DNA of 64,000 bases, taken from Nocardiopsis_B sediminis (GTDB lineage Bacteria; Actinomycetota; Actinomycetes; Streptosporangiales; Streptosporangiaceae). The notes below the pieces were generated by a model. That model was given only the letters and a program-made list of their open reading frames with translations, was not told where the DNA came from and made no database searches. How positions within the stretch are numbered: the first letter of the stretch is position 1; each line of letters starts with the position of its first letter. Below are positions 40,201 through 43,200 of this stretch, in pieces. The position numbers were made by a program, and so were the translations under genes. Where the stretch lies: assembly GCF_042650565.1 (NCBI RefSeq), contig NZ_JBHSBH010000008.1, forward strand, positions 124,001 to 188,000. The letters are read 5' to 3'.

Positions 40201-43200
40201 CGCCGGAGCGGCAGGCTCCTCCGCCGTCGTCGCCCGGGGAGAGCTTGGCCGACGTGTTCAGTAACGCGCTCAATCGCGAGGCCGCACCGCAGGCACCGCG
40301 CGGGCAGGAAGAGGTCCGGGACGGGGCGGATTCTGACGGTGGCCGGGGTGGCGTGCAGAGGGATCGTGGCCGGGCCGTGGACGATGAGTCCGACTCTGAT
40401 GGCGATGTGGACGGTTTCTATCCTCCTGGCCCGGTGCGGTCGCGGGAAGCCGCCGGTGTCGGTGGTCCGTGGGGTGGCGACCGTCCGGTCGCACCGGGTT
40501 CGAGCGCTTCGGGTGATCCCAAGTCGGGCGGGGAGCGGGGGCCGGAGTTCGAGGGGTTCGTTGATGGCCTCGTCCGCCGGTACCGGCTTGAGGAGTTCGG
40601 TGATGTGGACGGTGTCCGTGGTGCGGACGTGGGTGTTCATGGGGAGGGGGGTGCCCAGGAGGGGTCTGATGCCGGGGTTGGAGGTGTTAGCGGCGTCGTG
40701 GGTGGTGATGGGTTGCTTCCCGGCGTTGCTTCTCGTGCTGTCGGCGCTGGCGGTGGTGCGGTTGAGGGTTCTGGTGCGTCGGGCCGTGAAGGGCTGTCCG
40801 GCGGTGAGGGGGTGTCTCGCGGTGATGTTTCGGGTGATTGGGTCTTTGACCGTTTTTACGATCCCGCGCCTGGCTCGGAGCCGGTACGGTCGGCCGATGC
40901 CGATGCCGATGCCGATGCCGATGCCGATGCCGATGCCGGTGATCGGGGGGCGGGTGTCCCCCTGAAGGGTATTGATCTGTCTGGGCTGGCAGCTGGCAAG
41001 GACGGCAAGCACAGTGAGGATGCCCGCACGTTTGAGGAGTTCCTCGCCGACCTGGTCTACCGGTACCGGCTGGAGGACATCGGGTACCACTCCGCCGAAG
41101 ACGCGGAGCTCCAGGTCTTCCCGGCCCGTCCCGGCAATCCTGGACAGCGCTCGGACGCCCTCAACGATCCCCCCGCCTACGCCCCCGGTACCCGAATCAT
41201 CCCGGTCACGGCGCTCGAGGGTGACGACCGCAACATCGCCTTCCTCGCCGGGAAGGGAAAGACCATCAAACAAATCCAAGCACTGACAGGAATAGCGCAG
41301 GGCACGATCGGGCATCGCCTTGTCGAGATCTACGCCCGCGTGGGAGTGGACGGCAAAAGCGGACTGGCCCACGAGGCCCGCGTCAACAACCTCCAGCCCG
41401 ACCTCCGCCACCTCAACCCCGGGGCCGTCCGTCGTCTCATCGCCGGCTTCGAGCCTGCCTCCCACGCCGACACCGGCACGCCCCGTATCGGCTCCTCGGC
41501 GACGAGTGACACTGGACAGTTCCCCGACGCCCCCCGCCCCCAGGGCGGTTCTGTCGATGGCCAGATCGGCCGTACCCCGTTGCCTGCGCCTGCGCTTTGG
41601 GATGGCGTTGACCGGCACCAGGATCCCGGCGGGGGCATGGGTAACACTGTCCGTGCGCGGGTCGATGATGTGGCCGCTGATGAGTGGGCGCGGATGTACC
41701 TGCCGATCGTGGAGACCGTGGAGGGGGCGGTGGCTTCGGTGGAGGGCGCCCACGCCCTGCACACCACCGAACTCCAGGCCGATTCCTTCAGGAAGTACAT
41801 CGACCATCTCCGGGACATGGTCGATGAGGGGCTGGCCGGCGGCGATGTCGTACCCGATGACCGCGACGATTTCGGGTGGATCGTCGGCGACGTCGACACT
41901 GTTCTGGGGTTGGCGGTGCTGCCGGTGGCGGTCACCGTGCACCTGGGGGCCGGGGCGGGATTGCTGGGCCGGTTGGGTATCAACCCCGGCCATCCCCGCG
42001 ATGCTGTGGGCACGGTGGTGGACGTCCCGCACTACCTCGCCGGCACGTTCGGTACGCGCGCCGCCGACGACGCCCCCGCCCATGTGATGGTCCGTGTCCC
42101 TCAGGGCTTCCCGGCCGTCTACGTGGCCGGGGAGCCCGAAGACGGGCCGGGCCGTGTACTGGTGGCGCGGGGGGCACGTCTTGTCGTTCACGCCGCCTAC
42201 CGGCACCCCGCCGAGCGGGTGCCGGGCGCGGGTGTGGAGGATTTGTTGTTCGTGGAGGCCGAGATCGTGCCCGCGGGATGGGTGCCGATCCCGGGCTGGG
42301 CGCCCAGCCCTTCCGGCGATGCCTACCACGGCTACCAGGCGACCGCTGATACCGCTTCGCGGGAGGAGGACGCTTTCGGCGATGGCGACCTCATCGGCGC
42401 CTTGGATGCGGAGGGCACGTTCGGCGGTGGCTTCGACACCGACATGTTCATTGACGGGGGGGTCGGCGCCCAGGGGGCGCCCACCGCCGAGGCGGCCGAG
42501 CGGACCGTCGACTCCGAGGTCCTGCCAGACGCTCCTGGCGACGTCTTCCTTGGCATTCCTGAGGTGGCCGGCGAGGACCGCGCTCGCGAACGCATCCGTG
42601 AACTCGCCCGTAGATACCTGGCCGGGTTGACGTTTCGCCAGCGCGGGATCCTGAACCTCATGAGGCAAGGGTTGGATGACGAGGCCATCTCCGAAACGTT
42701 CAAGCCCCGGATGTCGCCAAAAACGGTCGGGGGTCACGTAAGGGACATCAGCAGGCACCTGCACCTGCACTCCCGAGACGATGTGATCGCCATCGCCCGC
42801 GCGGCCGAGCTGGGCACGGATCTCGCTGCCGGCCAGGGGCCGGGGACCGCGAGCGGATCCGGCCGCGGTACCGCCGGGGCAGGCGGGAGGGGGCTGACCG
42901 ACGACCACCGCAGGGCGCTGGACCTCATCGAGGAAAACTTGAGGAATCCCGTCATCGTCAGCAGGCTCGATGTCGGTGAGTCGGGCTCGGCCGCGGGCCT
43001 TGTCAATGACATCCGTCGCCTTCTGGGGGAGGCTGACCGCGTGGACCTCGATGCCGTCGTTCGAGCGGTACAACAGGACACCGGCGGGCAGGACCAGGAT
43101 CCCGGCGGGGGCACGGGCAGCACCATCATCGACGCCTTGGATGCGGCGGGCACGTTCGACGGTGAGGGGTTCTCCTTCGACTTCGACGGTACTTTCCAGG

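Noticed and set aside
39549..43073. 1,174-codon open frame on the minus strand inside the giant gene
   Set aside because: Same reason: it mirrors repeats on the plus strand and shows no domain.
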